Source of the DNA: Paludibacteraceae bacterium
GTDB taxonomy: Bacteria > Bacteroidota > Bacteroidia > Bacteroidales > Paludibacteraceae
Assembly: GCA_024405855.1 (NCBI GenBank)
Contig: JAKSNZ010000011.1
Span: forward strand, 1 to 52,923
DNA: 52,923 nt
Reading direction: 5' to 3'
Shown in pieces: positions 17,599 to 26,199 of the stretch (positions are counted from its first letter, which is position 1; the number at the start of each line of letters is the position of its first letter). Made by a program: the position numbers and the translations under genes. The notes under the pieces are model-generated. The model had not been told where the DNA came from. It searched no databases and saw only the letters and a list, made by a program, of their open reading frames with translations.

Positions 17599-20500
17599 TC
17601 AGTATTGCTGACTTTGCATTCTCAGGTAACTCTTATAACGCCATTTAGCGTTATCTTCAGCGGCTTGGAACAACTCTTCAGCCTCTGTAGGATACTGTTT
17701 CATTACAGATGCGTAACGAACCTCACCCTTCAAGAAGTCCTTGAATCCTTCCCAATTAGGCTCTTTGCTGTCAAGCGTGAACGGATTCTTGCCCTCTGCC
17801 TCAAGTGCAGGGTTAAATCTCCACAAGTGCCAGTATCCGCATGCAACTGCTTCAGCCTCTTCAGCCTGTGCCTTGCCCATACCCTTCTTAAGACCATGGT
17901 TGATACAAGGAGCGTAAGCAATTATTATAGAAGGTCCATCGTATGCCTCTGCCTCACGTATTGCCTTTAAGCACTGAGCGTTATCAGCACCCATAGCAAC
18001 TTGTGCCACATATACATAACCGTAAGTGGTGGCAATCATACCAAGGTCTTTCTTACGTACACGCTTACCTGCAGCGGCAAACTTGGCAATAGCACCAAGA
18101 GGTGTTGCCTTAGAAGCCTGACCACCTGTGTTAGAGTAAACCTCTGTATCAAGTACAAGAATATTTACATTCTTACCCGATGCAATTACGTGGTCAAGAC
18201 CGCCGTAACCTATATCGTAAGAGGCACCGTCACCACCAATTATCCATTGGCTGCGTTTTACAAGGTAACCGCTAAGTGCAAGTATTTGTTTGCTGTAGTC
18301 ACAACCGCATTTCTCACATAGAGGAATGATTTTGGCTGCAAGTTCCTTAGATTTGGCTGCATCGTTGTGATTCTCAATCCAATCACGATACAGAGCCTTC
18401 ATCTCATCTGTACATTTATCGCAGTTTTGAGCCTCTGTCATAATGTTTACAAGACGAGCCTGCATCTTTTCATTTGCAAGTTGCATACCTAAGCCATACT
18501 CACAGAAGTCTTCAAATAGTGAGTTAGCCCAAGCAGGACCTTGACCCTTCTCATTCTTTGTGTAAGGAGTTGAAGGAACAGAACCTGAATAGATTGAAGA
18601 ACATCCGGTAGCGTTTGAAATAATTTCACGGTCACCAAACAGTTGAGATATAAGTTTGACGTATGGAGTTTCACCGCAACCTGAACAAGCACCTGAGAAC
18701 TCAAAGAGTGGAGTAGCAAACTGAGAGTTCTTTGGATTGGCGGCAATGTCAACCAAATCTTGTTTTGACTTGACATTGGCTACGCAGTAATCCCAATTGG
18801 CAGCCTCTGCAAGTTGTCCTTCAAGAGGAACCATCTTAAGTGCAGGACCTCCAAGTTTTGGATTACCAGGACAAACATCAACACAGTTGCCGCAACCAAG
18901 GCAGTCCATAACGCCTACCTGCATACGGAACTTCATTCCCTTCATAGCAAGAGGTGCCTTCATCTCTATCATTGTGGCATTAAGACCTGCAGCCTCATTG
19001 TCATCCAATACAAACGGACGGATACAAGCGTGAGGACATACAAACGCACACTTGTTACATTGGATACAGTTCTCTGCATTCCAAACAGGAACAAATGCCG
19101 CTACACCACGTTTTTCACAAGCGGCTGTGCCAGGATACCAAGTACCGTCTTCAATTCCCTTGAATGCAGATACAGGCAGAAGGTCTCCGTCTTGTGCGTT
19201 TATAGGACGAACTATATTGTTTACAAATTCAGAATCGTTGTTCTTAACTGCAGCGTCATCTGGTAGGTTAGCCCAAGCAGGGTCAATGGTAAGTTGCTTG
19301 TACTCACCGCCACGGTCAACTGCGGCATTGTTCTTATCCACAACATCTTGTCCTTTCTTACCGTAAGACTTAACAATAAATTTCTTCATCTGCTCTACAG
19401 CAAGTTCTACAGGAATAACGCCTGTGATACGGAAGAATGCAGATTGAAGAATAGTGTTGGTACGGTTGCCAAGACCAATCTCCTGTGCAATCTGAGTTGC
19501 ATTGATATAATAAACAGTGATGTTGTTTTGAGCAAAATAGCGTTTAACCTTATTAGGCAGGTTGGCGGCAAGTGTATCGCCGTCCCAAACTGTGTTAAGA
19601 AGGAATGTACCGTTCTTTTGCAGACCACGTGTAACATCATACATCTTCAGGTAAGCCTGAACGTGGCAAGCCACAAAGTTAGGTGTGTTAACCAAATATG
19701 TGCTGCGGATTGGGGTGTCACCAAAACGCAAGTGAGAGCAGGTGAAACCTCCTGATTTCTTGGAATCGTAAGAGAAGTAAGCCTGACAATGCTTGTTTGT
19801 GTTATCACCTATAATCTTAACTGAGTTCTTGTTAGCACCAACGGTACCGTCAGCACCAAGACCATAGAACTTAGCCTCAAACATACCTGCACCGCCAAGA
19901 GCAATCTCTTCTTTCTTAGGCAGCGATGTAAATGTAACATCATCAACCACACCTATGCAGAAATTGTTTTTAGGCTCTTTCATTGCAAGGTTCTCATAAA
20001 CTGCAAGAATTTGAGCAGGAGTAGTGTCTTTAGAACCAAGACCGTAACGTCCGCCAACTACAAGCGGAGCGTTCTCCATTCCGTAAAGAACATCCTTAAC
20101 ATCAAGATACATAGGCTCTCCGTTTGCTCCAGGCTCTTTTGTACGGTCAAGCACGGCAATACGCTTTGCAGATTTTGGAAGTGCTGCAAGGAAGTGTTTT
20201 GCAGAGAACGGACGATACAGATGAACTGCAACAAGTCCTACTTTCTCTCCCTTAGCCATTAAGTAGTCAATAGTTTCACGAATAGCCTCTGTTACAGAAC
20301 CCATTGCAATTATTACACGGTCAGCATCAGGTGCACCATAATAATTGAACAGCCCATACTCACGACCTGTGATTTTTGAAATCTCCTTCATGTAGTTTTC
20401 AACTATTTCAGGAACAGCATTGTAGTAAGGGTTTGAAGCCTCTCTGTGCTGGAAGAAATGGTCAGGGTTTTCAGCCATACCACGCATAACAGGGTTTTGT

Positions 20501-21135
20501 GGATTCAAAGCCCTTGCACGGAACTCTGCCAAAGCCTTCCTGTCAATAAGCGGAGCCAAATCATCATTATCAAGAGCCTCAATCTTCTGAATCTCATGAG
20601 ATGTACGGAATCCGTCAAAGAAGTTTACAAAAGGAACACGAGACTTGATTGTAGATAGGTGGGCAACACCAGCAAGGTCCATAACCTCTTGTACAGAACC
20701 TTCACAAAGCATAGCAAAACCTGTCTGACGGCAAGCCATCACATCCTGATGGTCGCCAAAAATACAAAGTGCATGAGATGCAAGTGTACGTGCAGATACG
20801 TGGAATACGCAAGGCAGAAGTTCACCTGCAATCTTATACATATTAGGAATCATAAGGAGCAGACCTTGTGATGCTGTATAGGTTGTAGTAAGTGCACCTG
20901 CTTGAAGTGAACCATGAACAGCACCTGCGGCACCTGCCTCTGATTGCATTTCCTGAACTAAGACTGTCTCTCCAAAGATGTTTTTTCTTCCGGCTGCCGC
21001 CCAGTCATCAACGTACTCAGCCATTGTGGATGACGGTGTGATAGGGTAGATAGCGGCTACCTCAGAGAACATGTACGATACGTGTGCCGCTGCCTGATTA
21101 CCATCACAGGTCAAGAATTTCTTTTCTTTTGCCAT
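17599..21135 (-). CDS. nifJ: Pyruvate:ferredoxin (flavodoxin) oxidoreductase
   Basis: A 1178-residue single-chain enzyme that converts pyruvate and CoA to acetyl-CoA, CO2 and reduced ferredoxin in anaerobes. In order: the pyruvate-binding N-terminal domain (YPITPSSTMAEY), domain II, the gamma-like domain, a 2x[4Fe-4S] ferredoxin domain (CIQCNKCAFVCPHAC and CLGCGNCVDVCPG) and the TPP domain with the proximal-cluster cysteines CSGCGETPY and the TPP/Mg motif GDGASYDIGYGG...NTGG. The start at 21135 (MAKEKKFLTCDG) is preferred to the in-frame ATG at 21186, which lies in the promoter. It ends 2 nt before the FabI-like gene. Confidence 0.95.
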   Translation of the reverse strand: MAKEKKFLTCDGNQAAAHVSYMFSEVAAIYPITPSSTMAEYVDDWAAAGRKNIFGETVLVQEMQSEAGAAGAVHGSLQAGALTTTYTASQGLLLMIPNMYKIAGELLPCVFHVSARTLASHALCIFGDHQDVMACRQTGFAMLCEGSVQEVMDLAGVAHLSTIKSRVPFVNFFDGFRTSHEIQKIEALDNDDLAPLIDRKALAEFRARALNPQNPVMRGMAENPDHFFQHREASNPYYNAVPEIVENYMKEISKITGREYGLFNYYGAPDADRVIIAMGSVTEAIRETIDYLMAKGEKVGLVAVHLYRPFSAKHFLAALPKSAKRIAVLDRTKEPGANGEPMYLDVKDVLYGMENAPLVVGGRYGLGSKDTTPAQILAVYENLAMKEPKNNFCIGVVDDVTFTSLPKKEEIALGGAGMFEAKFYGLGADGTVGANKNSVKIIGDNTNKHCQAYFSYDSKKSGGFTCSHLRFGDTPIRSTYLVNTPNFVACHVQAYLKMYDVTRGLQKNGTFLLNTVWDGDTLAANLPNKVKRYFAQNNITVYYINATQIAQEIGLGNRTNTILQSAFFRITGVIPVELAVEQMKKFIVKSYGKKGQDVVDKNNAAVDRGGEYKQLTIDPAWANLPDDAAVKNNDSEFVNNIVRPINAQDGDLLPVSAFKGIEDGTWYPGTAACEKRGVAAFVPVWNAENCIQCNKCAFVCPHACIRPFVLDDNEAAGLNATMIEMKAPLAMKGMKFRMQVGVMDCLGCGNCVDVCPGNPKLGGPALKMVPLEGQLAEAANWDYCVANVKSKQDLVDIAANPKNSQFATPLFEFSGACSGCGETPYVKLISQLFGDREIISNATGCSSIYSGSVPSTPYTKNEKGQGPAWANSLFEDFCEYGLGMQLANEKMQARLVNIMTEAQNCDKCTDEMKALYRDWIENHNDAAKSKELAAKIIPLCEKCGCDYSKQILALSGYLVKRSQWIIGGDGASYDIGYGGLDHVIASGKNVNILVLDTEVYSNTGGQASKATPLGAIAKFAAAGKRVRKKDLGMIATTYGYVYVAQVAMGADNAQCLKAIREAEAYDGPSIIIAYAPCINHGLKKGMGKAQAEEAEAVACGYWHLWRFNPALEAEGKNPFTLDSKEPNWEGFKDFLKGEVRYASVMKQYPTEAEELFQAAEDNAKWRYKSYLRMQSQQY

Positions 21136-21183
21136 TTTTATATAAATTTTAAAGTGATAAATGCGTTTTTTATATACAAACTG

Positions 21184-21214
21184 CAAATATACAAAATATA
21201 ATTGAAAATTGAAA
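21184..21214 (-). promoter_or_regulatory. Bacteroidota-type promoter of nifJ (and perhaps the pigment cluster)
   Basis: On the - strand TTTC (21214-21211), a 19-nt spacer and TATATTTG (21191-21184) match the TTTG-N19/20-TAnnTTTG consensus with one mismatch. The predicted leader is roughly 40 nt. Confidence 0.6.
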
Positions 21215-21220
21215 ATTTAA

Positions 21221-21248
21221 AAGATGTTTCGCTACGCTCAACATGACG
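21221..21248 (-). repeat. Dispersed palindromic repeat, copy 2 (divergent)
   Basis: Read on the - strand this is CGTCATGTTGAGCG followed by TAGCGAAACATCTT, a diverged copy of the element at 146-176. It lies just upstream of the nifJ promoter in the 150-bp gap after the nucleotidyltransferase-like gene. Confidence 0.7.
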
Positions 21249-21287
21249 AGGGGAATCACTGTCAACTGTCCACTGTTCACTTGTTAA

Positions 21288-22454
21288 TTATCCGTTGTAT
21301 CTTATGTTCTTGTGTAATAAGTGTCTCCGCACCATATAAGACCAATAGGAGAGTAACGGTGCATGGGAATCGTGGTACATTCCTTTAAGCCATTTGTGGT
21401 CAGGAATCACCTCTTTTAGTAGGAAAAGTAAAATTAATGAAGGCTTACCTAAAACGTTGGCTTTTTCTTTTATTGATTGAAGTGCTGATTTTTTCAAAAT
21501 TGTTACAGGAAGTTGTAGCAGTGATGTTGGAGTAATGTCAATCCCTTCAAAAATCTGTTGCTTGAACTGAACGGGAATAGCGGTTTCAAACAAAGATTCA
21601 ATAACATTAAGAGAATATACAACAGCCTCTCTCATAATGCTGTCAGAGCCTCCAAACTTACAGATTTGTTCAATCCTGTTCCAATTTATTTTTCTTGACA
21701 AAATAAATTCATTTATGTCACTCAAATTTCTGAGATACATGACACCACCTTGTTTGTAATCAAGGTAATTGTTTGTGCATAAATGAATTACCTGCATCTC
21801 ATTAGTGTGTACATATAAATTGTTCTGTATTTTCTTTGCCGTTTCAAAAGCATACGATGCCACATTGTCCGCACCTTCACCCACATAAAATTTCCAGTGA
21901 ATATCAACAAACTGTGAGTTCTCCGCTTCTCCATAATACAGATAGTGCATAGTCTTATAACACTCATCATTTATTATGTTGTGTGCCTTTGACTTAAGCC
22001 CAGGCCAATTATCTGAATGCCAATTACTTGATGTCAGTGCATTCCATACAGTGTCTCTGTCCTGTTTTTGAACTAAAATGTCAATGTCAGCCAAGTGACG
22101 GGCACCCAAATCCTGATAAAAATCATAGATAAGGGAAGAGCCTTTCACCAAAATTATTTTTGTGCTGTAGCAGAGATTTGAAATGTTTTCAATAAGGCTT
22201 TTGAATTGCGTGTTTCTAATAGACACCTGATAGTAGACACTTTTCAGCCTCTTTTCTATGTTGTTAGGAAGAATGCTAAGTAAACCGTTGTTTCTCAGAT
22301 TGTTATAAATGTAGTTCTCTATTTTATGCACCGATGCCAACTTGCATACAAAAGCCCAATTAACCTTTGAAGCCAAGTCCTTTACCTGTAATTGTTGCTC
22401 GTCAGAAAGATTCTGACGACACAACAACAGCAATATTTCTTCTTCAGAGTGCAT
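21288..22454 (-). CDS. Nucleotidyltransferase-fold protein (NTP_transf_5-like)
   Basis: 388 residues. The motif VKGSSLIYDFYQDLGARHLADIDILV (K104-G105 and D123-I-D125) matches the uncharacterised nucleotidyltransferase family PF14907, with FVDIHW giving a third possible metal ligand. Family members often lie in polysaccharide or peptide-modification loci, but the substrate is unknown. The remainder is helical. The gene overlaps the end of purL by 11 bp on the same strand, so it is probably co-transcribed with it. Confidence 0.7.
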   Translation of the reverse strand: MHSEEEILLLLCRQNLSDEQQLQVKDLASKVNWAFVCKLASVHKIENYIYNNLRNNGLLSILPNNIEKRLKSVYYQVSIRNTQFKSLIENISNLCYSTKIILVKGSSLIYDFYQDLGARHLADIDILVQKQDRDTVWNALTSSNWHSDNWPGLKSKAHNIINDECYKTMHYLYYGEAENSQFVDIHWKFYVGEGADNVASYAFETAKKIQNNLYVHTNEMQVIHLCTNNYLDYKQGGVMYLRNLSDINEFILSRKINWNRIEQICKFGGSDSIMREAVVYSLNVIESLFETAIPVQFKQQIFEGIDITPTSLLQLPVTILKKSALQSIKEKANVLGKPSLILLFLLKEVIPDHKWLKGMYHDSHAPLLSYWSYMVRRHLLHKNIRYNG

Positions 22455-25400
22455 TTTCTATCCAGCGGCGTGCATTGACAAACGCCTCAACCCACGGAGT
22501 GATTTCATCATTTCTGCCCTCAGGATAGCAGCCCCATTGCCATGGGAAAATGGCACGCTCAAGGTGTGGCATCATAGCAAGATGACGACCATCAGCAGAG
22601 CAGATACCTGCCACATCAAAGTCAGAACCGTTAGGGTTTGCAGGGTAGCCGCTGTAGCAATATTTAGCCACAATGTTATATTTGTCCTCACCCATAGGCA
22701 GAGAGAATTTGCCCTCTCCGTGAGCCACCCATATTCCAAGTCTGCTTCCCTTTAGAGAAGAGAACATAACTGAATTGTTTTCAGGTATCTGTACCCCGAT
22801 AAACTCAGATTCAAACTTATGAGAGTTATTATGAAGCATCTTTGTGCGTTTGCTATGCTCCGGGTTTACAAGGTTAAGTTCAACCATAAGCTGACAGCCG
22901 TTGCATATACCAAGACTCAGAGTATCAGGGCGTTTGTAGAAATTCTCCAAAGCCTTTTTAGCCTTCTCATTATAGCGGAATCCGCCAGCCCAGCCCTTGG
23001 CACTGCCTAATACATCGGAGTTAGAGAAACCACCGCAGAATACAATCATATTAACATTTTCAAGAGTCTCTCTGCCAGATGCCAAGTCTGTCATATGAAC
23101 ATCTTTAACATCAAAGCCGGCAAGGTAGAGTGAATATGCCATTTCACGCTCGCCGTTTGTACCTTTTTCACGAATAATGGCTGCCTTTGCCTTGGACTCT
23201 CCGTGTACACGGCTAAGCCCGAACTGAGACAATTTGCCAGAGAAACTGTTGCGTATATGAAGGTCAAGAGGTTGTTTCTTATAGTTCTCAAAACGCTCCA
23301 ATGCACACTTCTCTCCGCTTTGACGGCGGTCAAGCAAATATGATGTGTGATACCATACATCACGCATCTTGTCAATGTCAATGCTTAAATGTTTGTCATC
23401 CTTTGTAATTTCAAGTGTGCGTACGTCAGTTGGATAACCTATTTTTGCAAAACCTATGCCTGCATTCTTCAATATCTTTTCAACCTTATTGCTATCCTTA
23501 ACCTGAATACATACACCAGGATTTTCAGCAAACAGAATCTTAACCAAATCCTTTTCTGCAAGACCGGAGAAATTTACCTTAAGACCACCTTCCTTGTTGG
23601 CAAATGTCATTTCAAGAAGCGTTGTAACAATACCGCCAGCCGATATGTCATGACCTGCAAGTATAAGTCCTTTATCTATAAGGTCTTGAATAGTGTTGAA
23701 CGCGTCTGCAAAATATTCCGCATTCTTAACTGTAGGAACTTTTGAGCCTACTGCCTGAAGTGTCTGATATAATACAGAGCCACCAAGTTTAAGTGAGTCA
23801 AATGAAAAGTCTATGTAGTAAATATCTGTCTTCTTGTCTTTTACAAGAACAGGAGATACAGTCTTCTTAACATCGCTAACCTCTGCACCTGCCGATATAA
23901 TTACCGTACCAGGTGCATAAACCTTATCTTTGCCGTATTTTTGTGTCATTGACAGACTGTCCTTACCTGTAGGAATGTTTACACCTAACGCACAGGCAAA
24001 ATCAGAACAAGCCTCAACAGCCTTGTAAAGTCTTGCATCTTCACCAGGATTCTTGCAAGGCCACATCCAGTTGGCAGATAGTGAGACACTGCTTAGCCCG
24101 TTCTTAAGCGGAGCCCAAACAATATTTGTAAGTGCCTCTGCAATAGATAGTACAGAACCGTTTTCAGGTGCTGCAAGTCCGGCAATAGGGGCGTGACCTA
24201 TAGATGTTGCAATACCGCTTGTACCTGTGTAGTCAAGGGCAACAACGCCGCAGTCACTAAGCGGTAATTGGATTTCTCCCTGACACTGCTGACGGGCGAT
24301 TTTACCCGTTACGGAGCGGTCAACCTTATTTGTAAGCCAATCCTTGCAGGCAACACTTTCAGTTGTCAGCACATTTTTAAGGTATTCATCAATCTTTGAT
24401 TCTGAAACCTTAGGCTCTGCAAATTTCTCATCTACAGTATTATCCTTGATAACGGTGCGAGGAGGGTTTCCAATCATCATTTCAAGTTTCAGGTTTATTG
24501 GCTTTACGCCGTCCTGCTTCTCAAACACAAAGTCCATATCGCCTGTGGTCTCACCAACAACATACATTGGGGCACGCTCACGGTCTGCAATACGCTTTAC
24601 AAGTTCAAGATTCTTTTCATCAATAAGCATACCCATACGCTCCTGGCTCTCATTACCAATGATTTCCTTATCAGAAAGGGTAGTGTCACCTATAGGCAGT
24701 TTGCTCATATCTATCTTACCACCGGTGCTTTCAACAAGTTCAGACAGACAGTTCAGATGTCCGCCTGCACCGTGGTCATGAATTGAAACTATAGGGTTGC
24801 TGTTACTCTCTGCAAGAGTACGGATTACATTAGATACACGCTTCTGCATCTCAGGGTTTGCACGCTGAACGGCGTTAAGTTCAATAGCACCTGCATATTG
24901 ACCTGTATCAACTGACGATACAGCACCGCCGCCCATACCAATGCGATAGTTGTCACCACCCATAACCACAACCTTTTCTCCAGGAACAGGCTCACCTTTC
25001 AGAGCATCGCGTTTTGAAGAGAATCCAACGCCACCTGCAAGCATAATAACCTTGTCAAAGCCGTAAATCTTGTTATTCTCCTGATGCTCGTAAGTAAGTA
25101 GGGAACCGCAGATAAGAGGCTGCCCAAACTTGTTACCGAAGTCAGATGCACCATTAGATGCCTTAATAAGAATTTGCTCAGGTGTTTGGTATAGCCAGTT
25201 ACGCTCCTTTATACTCTCCTCCCAACTGCGTTGCTCATTACGTGGATAAGAGGTCATATAAACCGCAGTACCTGCAATTGGCAGAGATGCCTTGCCACCG
25301 CCCAAACGGTCACGGATTTCACCACCTGTACCTGTTGCGGCACCGTTGAACGGCTCAACAGTAGTAGGGAAGTTGTGTGTTTCAGCCTTAAGGGAAATAA

Positions 25401-26118
25401 CGGAATCAATCTCCTTAACCTCAAAAAAGTCTGGTTTGTCACCGCTTTTAGGGGCGAACTGTTGGATTTTTGGTCCTGCGTTGAATGCCACATTATCTTT
25501 ATACGCTGATACAAGTGTATTTGGGTTTTCCTGTGATGTCTTTTTAATAAGTTTGAACAGAGACAGTTCCTTCTCCTTGCCGTCAATTATATATTGTCCG
25601 TTGAAAATCTTATGACGGCAGTGCTCTGAATTAACCTGTGAGAACCCAAACACCTCACTGTCTGTAAGCGGTCTGCCAAGTTTCTCTGAAACCTCATTAA
25701 GATAGGCAATCTCCTGCTCACTAAGGGCAAGACCCTCCTGCTTGTTGTACTCAACAATATCCTTAATATAAACTATTGGGTCAGGAGTTTTGTCAACCTT
25801 GAAAAGTGTGCTGTCAAGTTTTGTGTATTTGCGTTGCAGCATCGGGTCAAATTCCTTGATTTGACTGCTTGGAATGTACTCCTCAATACGCTTGATGCCA
25901 CTTAGTCCCATATTTTGGGTAATTTCTACGGCATTTGTACTCCAAGGGGTTATCATTTCACGGCGAGGTCCTGTAAACTCACCGTCAATGGCATTGGTGC
26001 CAATAGGTGTAGCCCCGTCAAATAACCAGACAAGTTTTTCTGAATCCTGTGCGTTTAACGCATTCTCTGTCTCCACAGCGTAGTATGAGCCCGTGGAAGT
26101 CTTAAAAAATGATATCAT
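22444..26118 (-). CDS. purL: Phosphoribosylformylglycinamidine synthase (large, single-chain form)
   Basis: Catalyses the ATP- and glutamine-dependent fourth step of purine synthesis (FGAR to FGAM). With the start at 26118 (MISFFKTSTGSYYAVE) it has 1224 residues, the length of the long proteobacterial/Bacteroidota form. Visible blocks are the N-terminal PurS-like region, QVNSEHCRHKIFNGQ, the synthase core KAETHNFPTTVEPF and GGGAVSS, a second core half (PTGKDSLSM), and a class I glutamine amidotransferase at the C-terminus with the nucleophile in LGICNGCQLM and a late HxE-type pair (MPHLERAIFP). The upstream extension to 26181 runs through the promoter and is rejected. Confidence 0.96.
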   Translation of the reverse strand: MISFFKTSTGSYYAVETENALNAQDSEKLVWLFDGATPIGTNAIDGEFTGPRREMITPWSTNAVEITQNMGLSGIKRIEEYIPSSQIKEFDPMLQRKYTKLDSTLFKVDKTPDPIVYIKDIVEYNKQEGLALSEQEIAYLNEVSEKLGRPLTDSEVFGFSQVNSEHCRHKIFNGQYIIDGKEKELSLFKLIKKTSQENPNTLVSAYKDNVAFNAGPKIQQFAPKSGDKPDFFEVKEIDSVISLKAETHNFPTTVEPFNGAATGTGGEIRDRLGGGKASLPIAGTAVYMTSYPRNEQRSWEESIKERNWLYQTPEQILIKASNGASDFGNKFGQPLICGSLLTYEHQENNKIYGFDKVIMLAGGVGFSSKRDALKGEPVPGEKVVVMGGDNYRIGMGGGAVSSVDTGQYAGAIELNAVQRANPEMQKRVSNVIRTLAESNSNPIVSIHDHGAGGHLNCLSELVESTGGKIDMSKLPIGDTTLSDKEIIGNESQERMGMLIDEKNLELVKRIADRERAPMYVVGETTGDMDFVFEKQDGVKPINLKLEMMIGNPPRTVIKDNTVDEKFAEPKVSESKIDEYLKNVLTTESVACKDWLTNKVDRSVTGKIARQQCQGEIQLPLSDCGVVALDYTGTSGIATSIGHAPIAGLAAPENGSVLSIAEALTNIVWAPLKNGLSSVSLSANWMWPCKNPGEDARLYKAVEACSDFACALGVNIPTGKDSLSMTQKYGKDKVYAPGTVIISAGAEVSDVKKTVSPVLVKDKKTDIYYIDFSFDSLKLGGSVLYQTLQAVGSKVPTVKNAEYFADAFNTIQDLIDKGLILAGHDISAGGIVTTLLEMTFANKEGGLKVNFSGLAEKDLVKILFAENPGVCIQVKDSNKVEKILKNAGIGFAKIGYPTDVRTLEITKDDKHLSIDIDKMRDVWYHTSYLLDRRQSGEKCALERFENYKKQPLDLHIRNSFSGKLSQFGLSRVHGESKAKAAIIREKGTNGEREMAYSLYLAGFDVKDVHMTDLASGRETLENVNMIVFCGGFSNSDVLGSAKGWAGGFRYNEKAKKALENFYKRPDTLSLGICNGCQLMVELNLVNPEHSKRTKMLHNNSHKFESEFIGVQIPENNSVMFSSLKGSRLGIWVAHGEGKFSLPMGEDKYNIVAKYCYSGYPANPNGSDFDVAGICSADGRHLAMMPHLERAIFPWQWGCYPEGRNDEITPWVEAFVNARRWIENAL

Positions 26119-26139
26119 AGCCAAATTATTTGCAATTCG

Positions 26140-26170
26140 CAAAATTACTGCAAACGGAACGCATATCAAA
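26140..26170 (-). promoter_or_regulatory. Bacteroidota-type promoter of purL
   Basis: On the - strand TTTG (26170-26167), exactly 19 nt, then TAATTTTG (26147-26140): a perfect match to TTTG-N19-TAnnTTTG, 21 nt before the chosen start codon. It lies in the 81-bp gap to the phosphatase gene. Confidence 0.75.
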
Positions 26171-26199
26171 AAAATAGGCAATCAACTTATCAACAATTT

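Noticed and set aside
19294..19755. Antisense reading frames of 100-150 codons inside nifJ, purL and the GT2 fusion
   Set aside because: They are complementary-strand shadows of strongly conserved genes, have low-complexity or cysteine-rich composition and no promoter.
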